Assembly (NCBI GenBank): GCA_944321765.1
Contig: CALUMQ010000029.1
Coordinates: 233,468 to 297,467, forward strand
Direction of reading: 5' to 3'
Source: an uncultured Alistipes sp.
Lineage (GTDB): Bacteria > Bacteroidota > Bacteroidia > Bacteroidales > Rikenellaceae
Length of the DNA stretch: 64,000 bases
Shown here in pieces: positions 8,294-15,533 of this stretch (positions are counted from its first letter, which is position 1; every line of letters begins with the position of its first letter). The position numbers and the translations under genes were made by a program. The notes under the pieces were generated by a model, which was not told where the DNA came from, searched no databases, and worked only from the letters and a program-made list of their open reading frames with translations.

Positions 8294-10129
8294 TCACTTG
8301 TGCCGGTCGAAGTAATCCCGCACCCGGCGGGCTCGGGCCGGACCGATCAGTGCCGACAACTCCTCGGTGTTTGCCCCACGAACCCGCTCCACCGTGCGGA
8401 AGTGCCGCAGCAGAGTCTCGACGGTCTTTGACCCGATGCCGTCGATCTGCTCCAGCTCACTGTGGATAAACGTCTTGCTGCGTTTCTGACGATGGAACGT
8501 AATGGCAAAACGGTGCACCTCGTCCTGGATACTCGTCAGGAAATGGAACAGCGGAGAGGTCGGACGCAGCCCCACCAGCAGCGGCGGATAGCCGCAGTAG
8601 AGTTCCGCCGTGCGGTGCCGGTCATCCTTGGCAAGTCCCGCGATCGGAATCGAGAGTCCCAGCTCTTCGAGCACTTCGTGGATCGCCCCCATCTGGCCCT
8701 TTCCGCCGTCGGCAATGATCAGATCGGGCAACTCCGCCCCTTCGGACTGCAGGCGGCTGTAACGGCGATGCACCACCTCGCGCATCGAAGCGTAGTCGTC
8801 GGGACCCTCCACCGTCCGGATGTTGAAGTGCCGGTACTCCTTGCGCGAAGGCTTTCCGTCGCGGAAGACGACGCACGACGCCACGGGATTGGATCCCTGC
8901 AGATTGGAGTTGTCGAAACATTCGATATGACGCGGCGGCCGGTCGAGATGCAACTCCTGCTGCAAGGCGTTCAGCAGACGCTCCGTATGGCGTTCGGGAT
9001 TCTTGATCTCCAGGTTCTTGAGCCGCTCGGCCCGATAGATGCGGGCGCTCTTGAGCGAGAACTCCAGCAGATCGAACTTCTCTCCGCGCCGCGGCACGGT
9101 GAAGGTTACCCCGTCGAAGAGCTGCGAGGCGGCGGGGAGGAACGGCACGACCAGTTCGCGGGAGAGATGCTCGCCCTCGGGCAGATGTTCGGCCACGTGG
9201 CGGATGGCATAGGCCAGCAGATCGGGGCCTTCAGCCTCGGCGCCCGCCGAAAGGCGCAACGTCTGCACGGCGACAATCGACCCGTGGCGCACACGCAGGT
9301 AGTTGCAATAGGTCACATCGTCATCCGGGAGCAGCGAGAAGACATCGACATCGGCAAGGCTTGCACTGACGATCACCGAGCGGGCGGCATAGTGGTCGAG
9401 GGCCTCGAGGCGGGACTTGAAGGCCTGGGCCGCCTCGAAACGCAGCTCCCGGGCCGCACGCTCCATCTCGTCGGTCAGGAACCGCCGCACGGGACGCAGA
9501 TCGCCGCGCAGCACCGAAATGACAAGGTCGAGCTGACGGTCGTACTCCTCTTCGGTCTGCGCCCCGACGCAGGGGGCCTTGCAGTTGCCGAGATGGTATT
9601 GGAGGCAGACGGTATACCGACCCCGGGCGATGGCCTCGGGCGAAAGGTTGAGCCGACACGTACGCAGCGGCACGACGCTGCGGATGAATTCGAGAATGCT
9701 CCGCTGCTGCTGCACGGAGGCATAGGGCCCGAAATAGTGCGATCCGTCGCGCACGACCTGACGCGTCGACTCCACGCGCGGAAAGGGCTCGCGGCGCACG
9801 ACGATCCATGGATAGGTCTTGTCGTCCTTCAGCAGGATGTTGTAACGGGGCTGCAGGGTCTTTATCAGCGAATTCTCGAGCAGCAGGGCGTCGGCCTCAC
9901 TGCCGACGACGATGTGGCGGATCTCGACGATCTGACGCACCAGCGCCCGCACCTTGGCCGAATGTTCGCGCGAGTTGACGAAGTAGGAGGAGACCCTTTT
10001 GCGAAGGCTCTTGGCCTTGCCGACATAGATGATCTTCCCGGTGCGATCCAGAAACTGGTAGACACCGGGCGACAGGGGCAGCAGAGCCACCTGTTCGCGG
10101 AGTTTGTTTTTATCGGCGGCGGCAGGCAT
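8294..10129 (-). CDS. uvrC: UvrABC excinuclease subunit C
   Basis: 611 residues from ATG 10129, the usual UvrC length; longer upstream reading to 10534 lacks homology and is dismissed. It makes the two incisions flanking bulky DNA lesions after UvrA/UvrB recognition. The N-terminus has the GIY-YIG nuclease (SPGVYQFLDRTGKIIYVGKA, about 20-40), followed by a Cys cluster region (CLQYHLGNCKAPC), a UVR motif near 200-235 (DEMERAARELRFEAA), the RNase H-like second nuclease (CFDNSNLQGSNPVAS; LIIADGGKGQ) and a C-terminal helix-hairpin-helix (IDGIGSKTVETLL). A -7 box lies only 6 bases upstream of this start. It stands alone as a transcription unit. Confidence 0.95.
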   Translation of the reverse strand: MPAAADKNKLREQVALLPLSPGVYQFLDRTGKIIYVGKAKSLRKRVSSYFVNSREHSAKVRALVRQIVEIRHIVVGSEADALLLENSLIKTLQPRYNILLKDDKTYPWIVVRREPFPRVESTRQVVRDGSHYFGPYASVQQQRSILEFIRSVVPLRTCRLNLSPEAIARGRYTVCLQYHLGNCKAPCVGAQTEEEYDRQLDLVISVLRGDLRPVRRFLTDEMERAARELRFEAAQAFKSRLEALDHYAARSVIVSASLADVDVFSLLPDDDVTYCNYLRVRHGSIVAVQTLRLSAGAEAEGPDLLAYAIRHVAEHLPEGEHLSRELVVPFLPAASQLFDGVTFTVPRRGEKFDLLEFSLKSARIYRAERLKNLEIKNPERHTERLLNALQQELHLDRPPRHIECFDNSNLQGSNPVASCVVFRDGKPSRKEYRHFNIRTVEGPDDYASMREVVHRRYSRLQSEGAELPDLIIADGGKGQMGAIHEVLEELGLSIPIAGLAKDDRHRTAELYCGYPPLLVGLRPTSPLFHFLTSIQDEVHRFAITFHRQKRSKTFIHSELEQIDGIGSKTVETLLRHFRTVERVRGANTEELSALIGPARARRVRDYFDRHK

Positions 10130-10135
10130 ACGTCG

Positions 10136-10143
10136 CAAAGGTA
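10136..10143 (-). promoter_or_regulatory. -7 box of uvrC
   Basis: TACCTTTG on the minus strand matches TAnnTTTG and ends 6 bases before the uvrC start codon, implying little or no leader. No good -33 element is visible. Confidence 0.4.
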
Positions 10144-10270
10144 GCAAATTCTCCCCGGACGGACTCGGAAAAACCGTTTTTTCTTGAAACCGGAATCGCC
10201 GAAAGCAAGAAAGATCCGCCGTCGCGGATGGCCGCCCGGAAAACCGAAATGTGTTCAAAAAGGGATTTAT

Positions 10271-10301
10271 TTTGTCGATACAAGGAAAAATAGTATCTTT
10301 C
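10271..10301 (+). promoter_or_regulatory. Promoter of the 10356-12740 pair
   Basis: TTTG (10271-10274), a 19-base spacer and TATCTTTC (10294-10301, one mismatch to TAnnTTTG) precede the lipoprotein start by 54 bases. Confidence 0.5.
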
Positions 10302-10355
10302 GCCGCTTTTTCAGCAAAACTCCTCTCGAAACAATACAAAAAAATATTTGATCGA

Positions 10356-11321
10356 ATGAAGAAACATCTCCTCTGTCTCCTGTTTGCCGTCGGAGGATTG
10401 CTCTCCTCGTGCGTGGACAGTGAGTATGATCTCAGCGCGCTGAAGACCGACAACATCTCCATCGGAGACGAATCGATGGTCAAGGAGCTGCCTCTGGCGC
10501 GCGTGTACATCTCGATGAACGAGATCGCCAACAATCAGTCCGACATTCTCGCGCTCTGCATCAAGGCCGACAAGTGGCTTCCGACCCCCCTGCCCGGAGG
10601 CGCCGACTACCTCGACCTTACGCGCATCAACGACGAGACGTACGTCGGAGGGATTTTCGACGCGCTGATCGACCAGATGGAAGCCGATCCCGAGAAGCTC
10701 GAAACGGTCGCCGCACTCGTCTACGAAGATTATGCCGGCGTGTTTGCCGACCTGCTCGGCGTCCCGACGGCGCGTCCCGATCTCTTCCATGAAGCTTTCG
10801 TCGCCGGGTACAACAATCCCTACGTAGTGAGCGAACTGCGCTCCTGCTTCACGGGATTCCTCGACACGGACCTGCGCGTGGATGCATTCCACTACGACCT
10901 CGGAAGCATCAACCTCAGCAGCGACGTCGTCGACATGCTCGCCGACAACCTCGATCCCGAGGGGACGGCCAACCCCGTCAACACGCTCAACCTCGCCGGA
11001 GAGATCACCTGCAAGCTCCCCATCTCCATGCGTCTCGAACCCACGTTCACAACCGAATGGGGCGAGAAGATTCTCTCGTTCAGTGCAGAGATCGACGCCG
11101 CGCGGGAGGTGAACGAGATCGTCGAAAGCGACGACACGCGCATCTATGCCGAAGGGCTTCGCCAGCTGATCGACGGCGCCGAGATCTCCATTCCGGTACT
11201 CTTCGAGCGCTACTACCCCGGCGACAGCGAGTTCCTCAACACCCCGGCCGACGATGATTCGGCCCAGATCGAAATCAAACTCCACCTGATCAAACGGGGC
11301 GGAATAAAGTTCAACCTCTAA
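10356..11321 (+). CDS. Lipoprotein of unknown function
   Basis: 321 residues from ATG 10356, chosen because it gives a proper lipoprotein signal (MKKHLLCLLFAVGGLLSSC, Cys19); an upstream start at 10251 would bury it. The mature protein opens CVDSEYDLSALKTDNISI and is acidic, with Asp/Glu-rich helices in the middle and a beta-rich C-terminal half (LNLAGEITCKLPISMRLEP; IEIKLHLIKRGGIKFNL). I do not recognise a characterised family. It is followed 15 bases later by a beta-barrel-like DUF5723-type protein, so the two probably act together in the outer membrane. Confidence 0.8.
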   Translation: MKKHLLCLLFAVGGLLSSCVDSEYDLSALKTDNISIGDESMVKELPLARVYISMNEIANNQSDILALCIKADKWLPTPLPGGADYLDLTRINDETYVGGIFDALIDQMEADPEKLETVAALVYEDYAGVFADLLGVPTARPDLFHEAFVAGYNNPYVVSELRSCFTGFLDTDLRVDAFHYDLGSINLSSDVVDMLADNLDPEGTANPVNTLNLAGEITCKLPISMRLEPTFTTEWGEKILSFSAEIDAAREVNEIVESDDTRIYAEGLRQLIDGAEISIPVLFERYYPGDSEFLNTPADDDSAQIEIKLHLIKRGGIKFNL

Positions 11322-11336
11322 AGCAAGCCGCCACAC

Positions 11337-12740
11337 ATGAAACGCATTCTGATCCTTGCGGCCGCACTCCTTCCGGCACTCCTCGCCACGGCCCAAAACC
11401 CCACGGCGTATTTTATGGACGGAGCGACCTTCCGTTCGCAGTTCAACCCCGCCTTTGCGCCGCAGCGCGGCTACCTCAACCTTCCGGCCATCGGAGGCAT
11501 CCAGGTCACCGTCGGAGGCAACGTCTCGCTCAACAGCATCGTCTACCCCCGCAACGGCAAGCTCGTGACGCTGCTCGACCAGTCGGTTCCGGCGGCCGAA
11601 GCGCTCGCCAACCTCCGGACGGACAATTACCTCGGACTGGATACCCGGGTCAACCTCTTCGGGATCGGCAAATACACCGCCAACCGCAAGAACTTCTGGT
11701 CCTTCGACATGAGCCTCCGCACGACCGAGAGCTCGAACCTCCCCTACTCGCTCTTCGAATTCCTCAAGCTCGGCAAGGAGGGCGACATCGGCAACATCCG
11801 CCTCTCGGGCGACAGCTACCTGGAGGCAGGCTTCAACTACTCGTTCCCGCTGCTCGACGACCGGCTCTACCTCGGAGCCCGGATCAAGTTCCTGGCCGGA
11901 GTCGCCCGCGCCGAGATGCAGTACACCCGCTTCAACGTCACCATGCAGGAGGATATCTGGAGCGTCGACGCCCAGGGGCGTTTCGATCTCGCGGGAGGCG
12001 GGGCCTCGGTCGAGATCCCCGAAGGCCGTGAGACCTTCGAGTTCAACGACCTCAAGTTCAAGCCCAAAGGTCCCGCAGGATACGGCGTTGCCGTGGATCT
12101 CGGTGCGACCTTCGACATCCTCCCGGACCTGCAGGCTTCACTGGCCCTCGTCGATCTGGGATTCATCTGCTGGAACGGTGCCGTCGCCGGCATCTCGAGC
12201 CAGCAGCTGGAGTTTACCGGAACGACCATCTCGGGCGGAGAGGCCGCTCCTGCTCCGGACTTCGACTTCGAACTGCTGAAGTTCACCCCTACCGACGCAA
12301 GGAACAGCACCAAATCGCTGCGCACAACCATCAATGCCGGCATCGAATACCGTCTGTGGGAACGCCGCGTGGGATTCGGACTGCTCTATTCAGCACGCTT
12401 CTGGGCCTATCGCACCTACCACAACCTCACGGGATCGGTCAACTTCCAGCCCGTCGAGTGGTTCACCCTCTCGGGCAGCTACTCCGTACTCGACAACCGC
12501 AACGGCGCCGTGGGGCTGGCCATGAACCTCTCGCCCGGATGGATCAACTTCTTCATCGGCACGGACATGCTTCTGTCGCGTCGCACGCCGCAGTGGGTGC
12601 CGATCCGCCAGAGCACGATGAACCTCACCTTCGGACTGGGCATTCCGCTCGGGAAACGCGGCGATCGCAACACCTGGAGCCGGAAGGCCCGCCAGTCGCG
12701 CGAGGAGGATCAGGCCCTGGAAGAGCTCTTCGGATGGTAG
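11337..12740 (+). CDS. Outer-membrane protein, DUF5723-like
   Basis: 467 residues with a cleavable signal (MKRILILAAALLPALLATAQ). The mature protein resembles Bacteroidetes DUF5723 proteins: an N-terminal segment AYFMDGATFRSQFNPAFAP, then repeated amphipathic strands (YLGARIKFLAGVARAEMQY; YGVAVDLGATFDILPDLQ; WFTLSGSYSVLD), and a C-terminal basic tail. The Phe/Gly-rich strands predict an outer-membrane beta-barrel. It lies 15 bases after a lipoprotein gene, probably co-transcribed. No binding site is visible and function is unknown. Confidence 0.75.
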   Translation: MKRILILAAALLPALLATAQNPTAYFMDGATFRSQFNPAFAPQRGYLNLPAIGGIQVTVGGNVSLNSIVYPRNGKLVTLLDQSVPAAEALANLRTDNYLGLDTRVNLFGIGKYTANRKNFWSFDMSLRTTESSNLPYSLFEFLKLGKEGDIGNIRLSGDSYLEAGFNYSFPLLDDRLYLGARIKFLAGVARAEMQYTRFNVTMQEDIWSVDAQGRFDLAGGGASVEIPEGRETFEFNDLKFKPKGPAGYGVAVDLGATFDILPDLQASLALVDLGFICWNGAVAGISSQQLEFTGTTISGGEAAPAPDFDFELLKFTPTDARNSTKSLRTTINAGIEYRLWERRVGFGLLYSARFWAYRTYHNLTGSVNFQPVEWFTLSGSYSVLDNRNGAVGLAMNLSPGWINFFIGTDMLLSRRTPQWVPIRQSTMNLTFGLGIPLGKRGDRNTWSRKARQSREEDQALEELFGW

Positions 12741-12800
12741 GGCGCAGGCCTCGGAAACCTTGCGGGTACGAAAACTTTTTCACCCCACGGGGGCAAAAAG

Positions 12801-12831
12801 TTGGCAGTAACGCTTATTTTTCTTAATTTTG
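12801..12831 (+). promoter_or_regulatory. Promoter of tRNA-Arg
   Basis: TTGG (12801-12804), a 19-base spacer and TAATTTTG (12824-12831) lie 19 bases before the tRNA. Confidence 0.65.
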
Positions 12832-12850
12832 CGCCCGTAACGAAAAGGTC

Positions 12851-12924
12851 GGTCCCGTAGCTCAGTTGGATAGAGCAGCAGATTTCTAATCTGCCGGTCG
12901 CGCGTTCGAGCCGCGCCGGGATCA
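12851..12924 (+). tRNA. tRNA-Arg (TCT)
   Basis: 74 bases. Acceptor arms GGTCCCG and CGGGATC pair, the D-arm is GCTCAGTTGGATAGAGC, and the anticodon loop TTTCTAA gives TCT. The T-arm reads GCGCGTTCGAGCCGCGC. No CCA is encoded. Confidence 0.93.
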
Positions 12925-12942
12925 CTTTTTTTACGTCCGTTT

Positions 12943-12973
12943 TTTGCCGGATCAATATTTTTCCCTACATTTG
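12943..12973 (+). promoter_or_regulatory. Promoter of rpsP
   Basis: TTTG (12943-12946), a 19-base spacer and TACATTTG (12966-12973) form an ideal Bacteroidetes promoter 61 bases before rpsP. Confidence 0.7.
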
Positions 12974-13034
12974 CACGCTAATAGCCCGATACGGGTGAGC
13001 TTTTTTACTTTTTAATAACAAAATTTTATAGCAA

Positions 13035-13583
13035 ATGGCTGTTAAAATTCGTCTGGCACGCCATGGTAAGAAGGGTTTCGCCTTCTATCATATCGTTGCC
13101 GCAGATAGCAGAGCGCCACGTGATGGTAAATTTATCGAGAAGTTGGGTACCTACAACCCCAACACGAATCCTGCTACGATCGATCTGAACTTCGAGAAAG
13201 CTCTGGATTGGTTACAAAAAGGCGCACAACCCACCGATACCTGTCGGGCTATCCTCTCCTACAAGGGTGTCCTCTACAAGAAGCACCTGCTCGGAGGCGT
13301 TGCCAAAGGTGCATTCTCCGAGGCTGAGGCCGAGGCACGCTTCAACAAGTGGATGGAGGCCAAGAGCGGCAAGATCGAGGCCAAGACCAACAAGCTGGCT
13401 TCCGACGCCAAGGCTGCCGAGAAGGCCCGTCTGGCTGCCGAAAGCAAGGTGAACGAGGAGCGCGCCGCTGCCATCGCCGAGAAGAAGGCCGCAGCCGAGG
13501 CTGCAGCCCGTGAGGCCGCTGAAGCCGCTGCCGCCGAGGCTGCCGAAGCTCCCGCCGCCGAGGAGACTCCCGCTGCCGAATAG
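13035..13583 (+). CDS. rpsP: 30S ribosomal protein bS16, long tail
   Basis: 182 residues. The first ~95 form the S16 core ([58 protein letters not shown]), which binds 16S rRNA during 30S assembly. Beyond it is an extension, first Lys-rich, then a run of Ala and Glu (about 115-182) likely to be helical or disordered. Long Ala/Glu tails on S16 are known in Bacteroidetes. The gene has its own promoter and a strong terminator 24 bases after the stop, so it is expressed alone rather than with rimM. Confidence 0.96.
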   Translation: MAVKIRLARHGKKGFAFYHIVAADSRAPRDGKFIEKLGTYNPNTNPATIDLNFEKALDWLQKGAQPTDTCRAILSYKGVLYKKHLLGGVAKGAFSEAEAEARFNKWMEAKSGKIEAKTNKLASDAKAAEKARLAAESKVNEERAAAIAEKKAAAEAAAREAAEAAAAEAAEAPAAEETPAAE

Positions 13584-13606
13584 GCCCGATCCGGAGTTAC
13601 GACCAA

Positions 13607-13645
13607 ACAGTAAATCGCCCATACGGGCGATTTACTGTTTTTTTT
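13607..13645 (+). terminator. Terminator of rpsP
   Basis: Perfect 14-base arms (13607-13620, 13625-13638), a 4-base loop ATAC and an uninterrupted T run to 13645. Confidence 0.92.
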
Positions 13646-13675
13646 CGTACCTTTGCTGCAAAACCGCTTCATGTC

Positions 13676-14197
13676 ATGACCACCCGACCCGCAGGACGCA
13701 TCAACAAACTTTTCGGCACCGCCGGAAGCGTCATGCTTTCGCTCTACGACACCTTTCCCGAGGAGTTCGACCCCGCCACCACCCCGCTGATGGTCTCAAT
13801 CGACGGACTCGACGTGCCGCTCTGGTGCGAGCGTTTCGAACGCCGCGGACAGACGGGAGCCGTCGCCGCCGTCGCCGACCTCGACACCGAACGCCGGGCC
13901 GAGGAGCTGCTGGGGCTGGAGTTCCGCATCGACCGCCGCGAAGAGCCGGACGACGAGGAGTTCTACCTCGAAGACCTGATCGGATTCGCGGTAGAGGTCG
14001 AGGAGGTCGGAGATGCAAAAAAACATATCGGAACCCTCACGGACTATTACGACAGCGACGCCAATCCGCTCTTCGAGCTGGAGATCGATGCACGCCGCGT
14101 GTTGGTTCCCGCCGTCGAGGAGTTCATCGCGCACATCGATTTCGAAGGGCGGAGGATCCATTTCATCCTGCCCGAAGGACTTCTAAACCTGGAATAG
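13676..14197 (+). CDS. rimM: Ribosome maturation factor RimM
   Basis: 173 residues, a normal RimM length. It assists 30S maturation by binding S19 near the 16S 3' domain. The N-terminal beta-barrel begins PAGRINKLFGTAGSVMLSLY (glycine-rich strand), and the PRC-barrel half carries FYLEDLIGFAVEVEE and a strand-turn ending LVPAVEEFIAHID, close to the LIPAV..I family signature. An ATG five bases upstream (13671) hits a stop at once, which fixes the start. TACCTTTG at 13648-13655 is a plausible -7 box. It ends 2 bases before mnmA, so the two are one operon. Confidence 0.9.
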   Translation: MTTRPAGRINKLFGTAGSVMLSLYDTFPEEFDPATTPLMVSIDGLDVPLWCERFERRGQTGAVAAVADLDTERRAEELLGLEFRIDRREEPDDEEFYLEDLIGFAVEVEEVGDAKKHIGTLTDYYDSDANPLFELEIDARRVLVPAVEEFIAHIDFEGRRIHFILPEGLLNLE

Positions 14198-14199
14198 AG

Positions 14200-15405
14200 A
14201 TGGCCCGTGTAGTGATAGGACTTTCGGGCGGCGTCGACTCGTCGGTGGCCGCCTGGCTGCTCAAGGAGCAGGGATACGATGTGGTGGGGCTCTTCATGAT
14301 CAACTGGCACGATACCACCGGCACACTCGAGGGCGACTGTCCGTGGCACGATGACCGTGTTTTCGCCGAACTGGTGGCCAAGCGGCTCGACATTCCGCTG
14401 CACGTCGTGGATCTCTCCGCCGAGTACCGCACACGCGTTGTGGACTACATGTTCGCCGAGTACGAGCGGGGGCGCACGCCCAATCCCGACGTACTGTGCA
14501 ACCGCGAGATCAAGTTCGACGTCTTCCTGCGCGAGGCGTTGAAGCTCGGAGCCGATTACGTCGCCACGCGCCACTACTGCCGCAAGGAGGTGGAGACCCT
14601 TTCGGACGGCCGCACGATCTATCGGCTGCTGGCCGGCACGGACCCCAACAAGGATCAGAGCTATTTTCTCTGCCAGCTCTCGCAGGAGCAGCTGAGCCGT
14701 GCGCTCTTCCCCGTCGGAGGACTGCTGAAGCCCGAAGTGCGGCGTATCGCCGCCGAGCAGGGGCTCGCCACGGCCCGCCGCAAGGATTCGCAGGGCATCT
14801 GCTTCGTCGGGAAGGTCGATCTCCCGACCTTCCTCCAGCAAAAGCTGGCCGCCAGACGCGGGAACGTACACGAAATTCTCGCCTCGTGGCCCAAGTATGC
14901 GCGCCGTGCGCCGCTGCCGGCCGCCGGAGAGGAACCCTCGGACGAGGAGTTGGCAGCGCTGGCCGAGCCGTGGCACTACACCGTCCGCGACGGCAAGAAG
15001 ATCGGCGAACACAACGGCGCCCACTTCTACACCATCGGGCAGCGCAAGGGGCTCGGCATCGGCGGCCGCAAGGAGTCGCTGTTCATTCTGGCGACAGACA
15101 CCCGCGAGAACGTGATCTACGTCGGCGAGGGCGACGCCCATCCGGGCCTGTGGCGCCCGGCGCTGCGCATCCTGCCGCAGGACGTACACTGGGTAAACCC
15201 CACGCGAAGGATAGCGCCCGGCCGGAGCGCCCGTTTCTCGGTGCGCATCCGCTACCGGCAACCGCTGCAGGGCGCACGGCTCTTCATGCGGGAAGAGGGA
15301 GCCTACCTGCTCTTCGACGAACCCCAGCGGGGCATTACCCCGGGTCAGTTCGCGGCGTGGTACGACGGTGACGAACTGATCGGCTCGGGCGTCATCGAGC
15401 AATAG
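14200..15405 (+). CDS. mnmA: tRNA-specific 2-thiouridylase MnmA
   Basis: 401 residues from ATG 14200; open reading continues upstream into the rimM region but without homology. It thiolates U34 of Lys, Glu and Gln tRNAs, using ATP and persulfide sulfur. Visible motifs: the PP-loop SGGVDSSVAAW at residues 9-19, GRTPNPDVLCNREIKF with the first catalytic Cys, DQSYFLCQL, and KDSQGICFVGKVD with the second catalytic Cys. The C-terminal half ends in a beta domain (ARFSVRIRYRQP). A somewhat long insertion follows residue 220. Co-transcribed with rimM. Confidence 0.95.
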   Translation: MARVVIGLSGGVDSSVAAWLLKEQGYDVVGLFMINWHDTTGTLEGDCPWHDDRVFAELVAKRLDIPLHVVDLSAEYRTRVVDYMFAEYERGRTPNPDVLCNREIKFDVFLREALKLGADYVATRHYCRKEVETLSDGRTIYRLLAGTDPNKDQSYFLCQLSQEQLSRALFPVGGLLKPEVRRIAAEQGLATARRKDSQGICFVGKVDLPTFLQQKLAARRGNVHEILASWPKYARRAPLPAAGEEPSDEELAALAEPWHYTVRDGKKIGEHNGAHFYTIGQRKGLGIGGRKESLFILATDTRENVIYVGEGDAHPGLWRPALRILPQDVHWVNPTRRIAPGRSARFSVRIRYRQPLQGARLFMREEGAYLLFDEPQRGITPGQFAAWYDGDELIGSGVIEQ

Positions 15406-15533
15406 CTTCCCACCCGATACGGATACCCGGAAACGTCATCTGCATGCGGCAGTCGGACATTCAGGGCCTTCGGATTTGCAGATACGCCGGAAAATACCTA
15501 TTTTAGTTTTTAGTTCCCTCCGAAACTCTCCAC

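Noticed and set aside
8462-10144. Long plus-strand open frame opposite uvrC
   Set aside because: Antisense shadow of a GC-rich gene; the minus-strand frame carries all UvrC motifs.
13510-14199. Upstream extension of the mnmA frame
   Set aside because: Arg/Pro-rich shadow of rpsP and rimM; the PP-loop starts right after ATG 14200.
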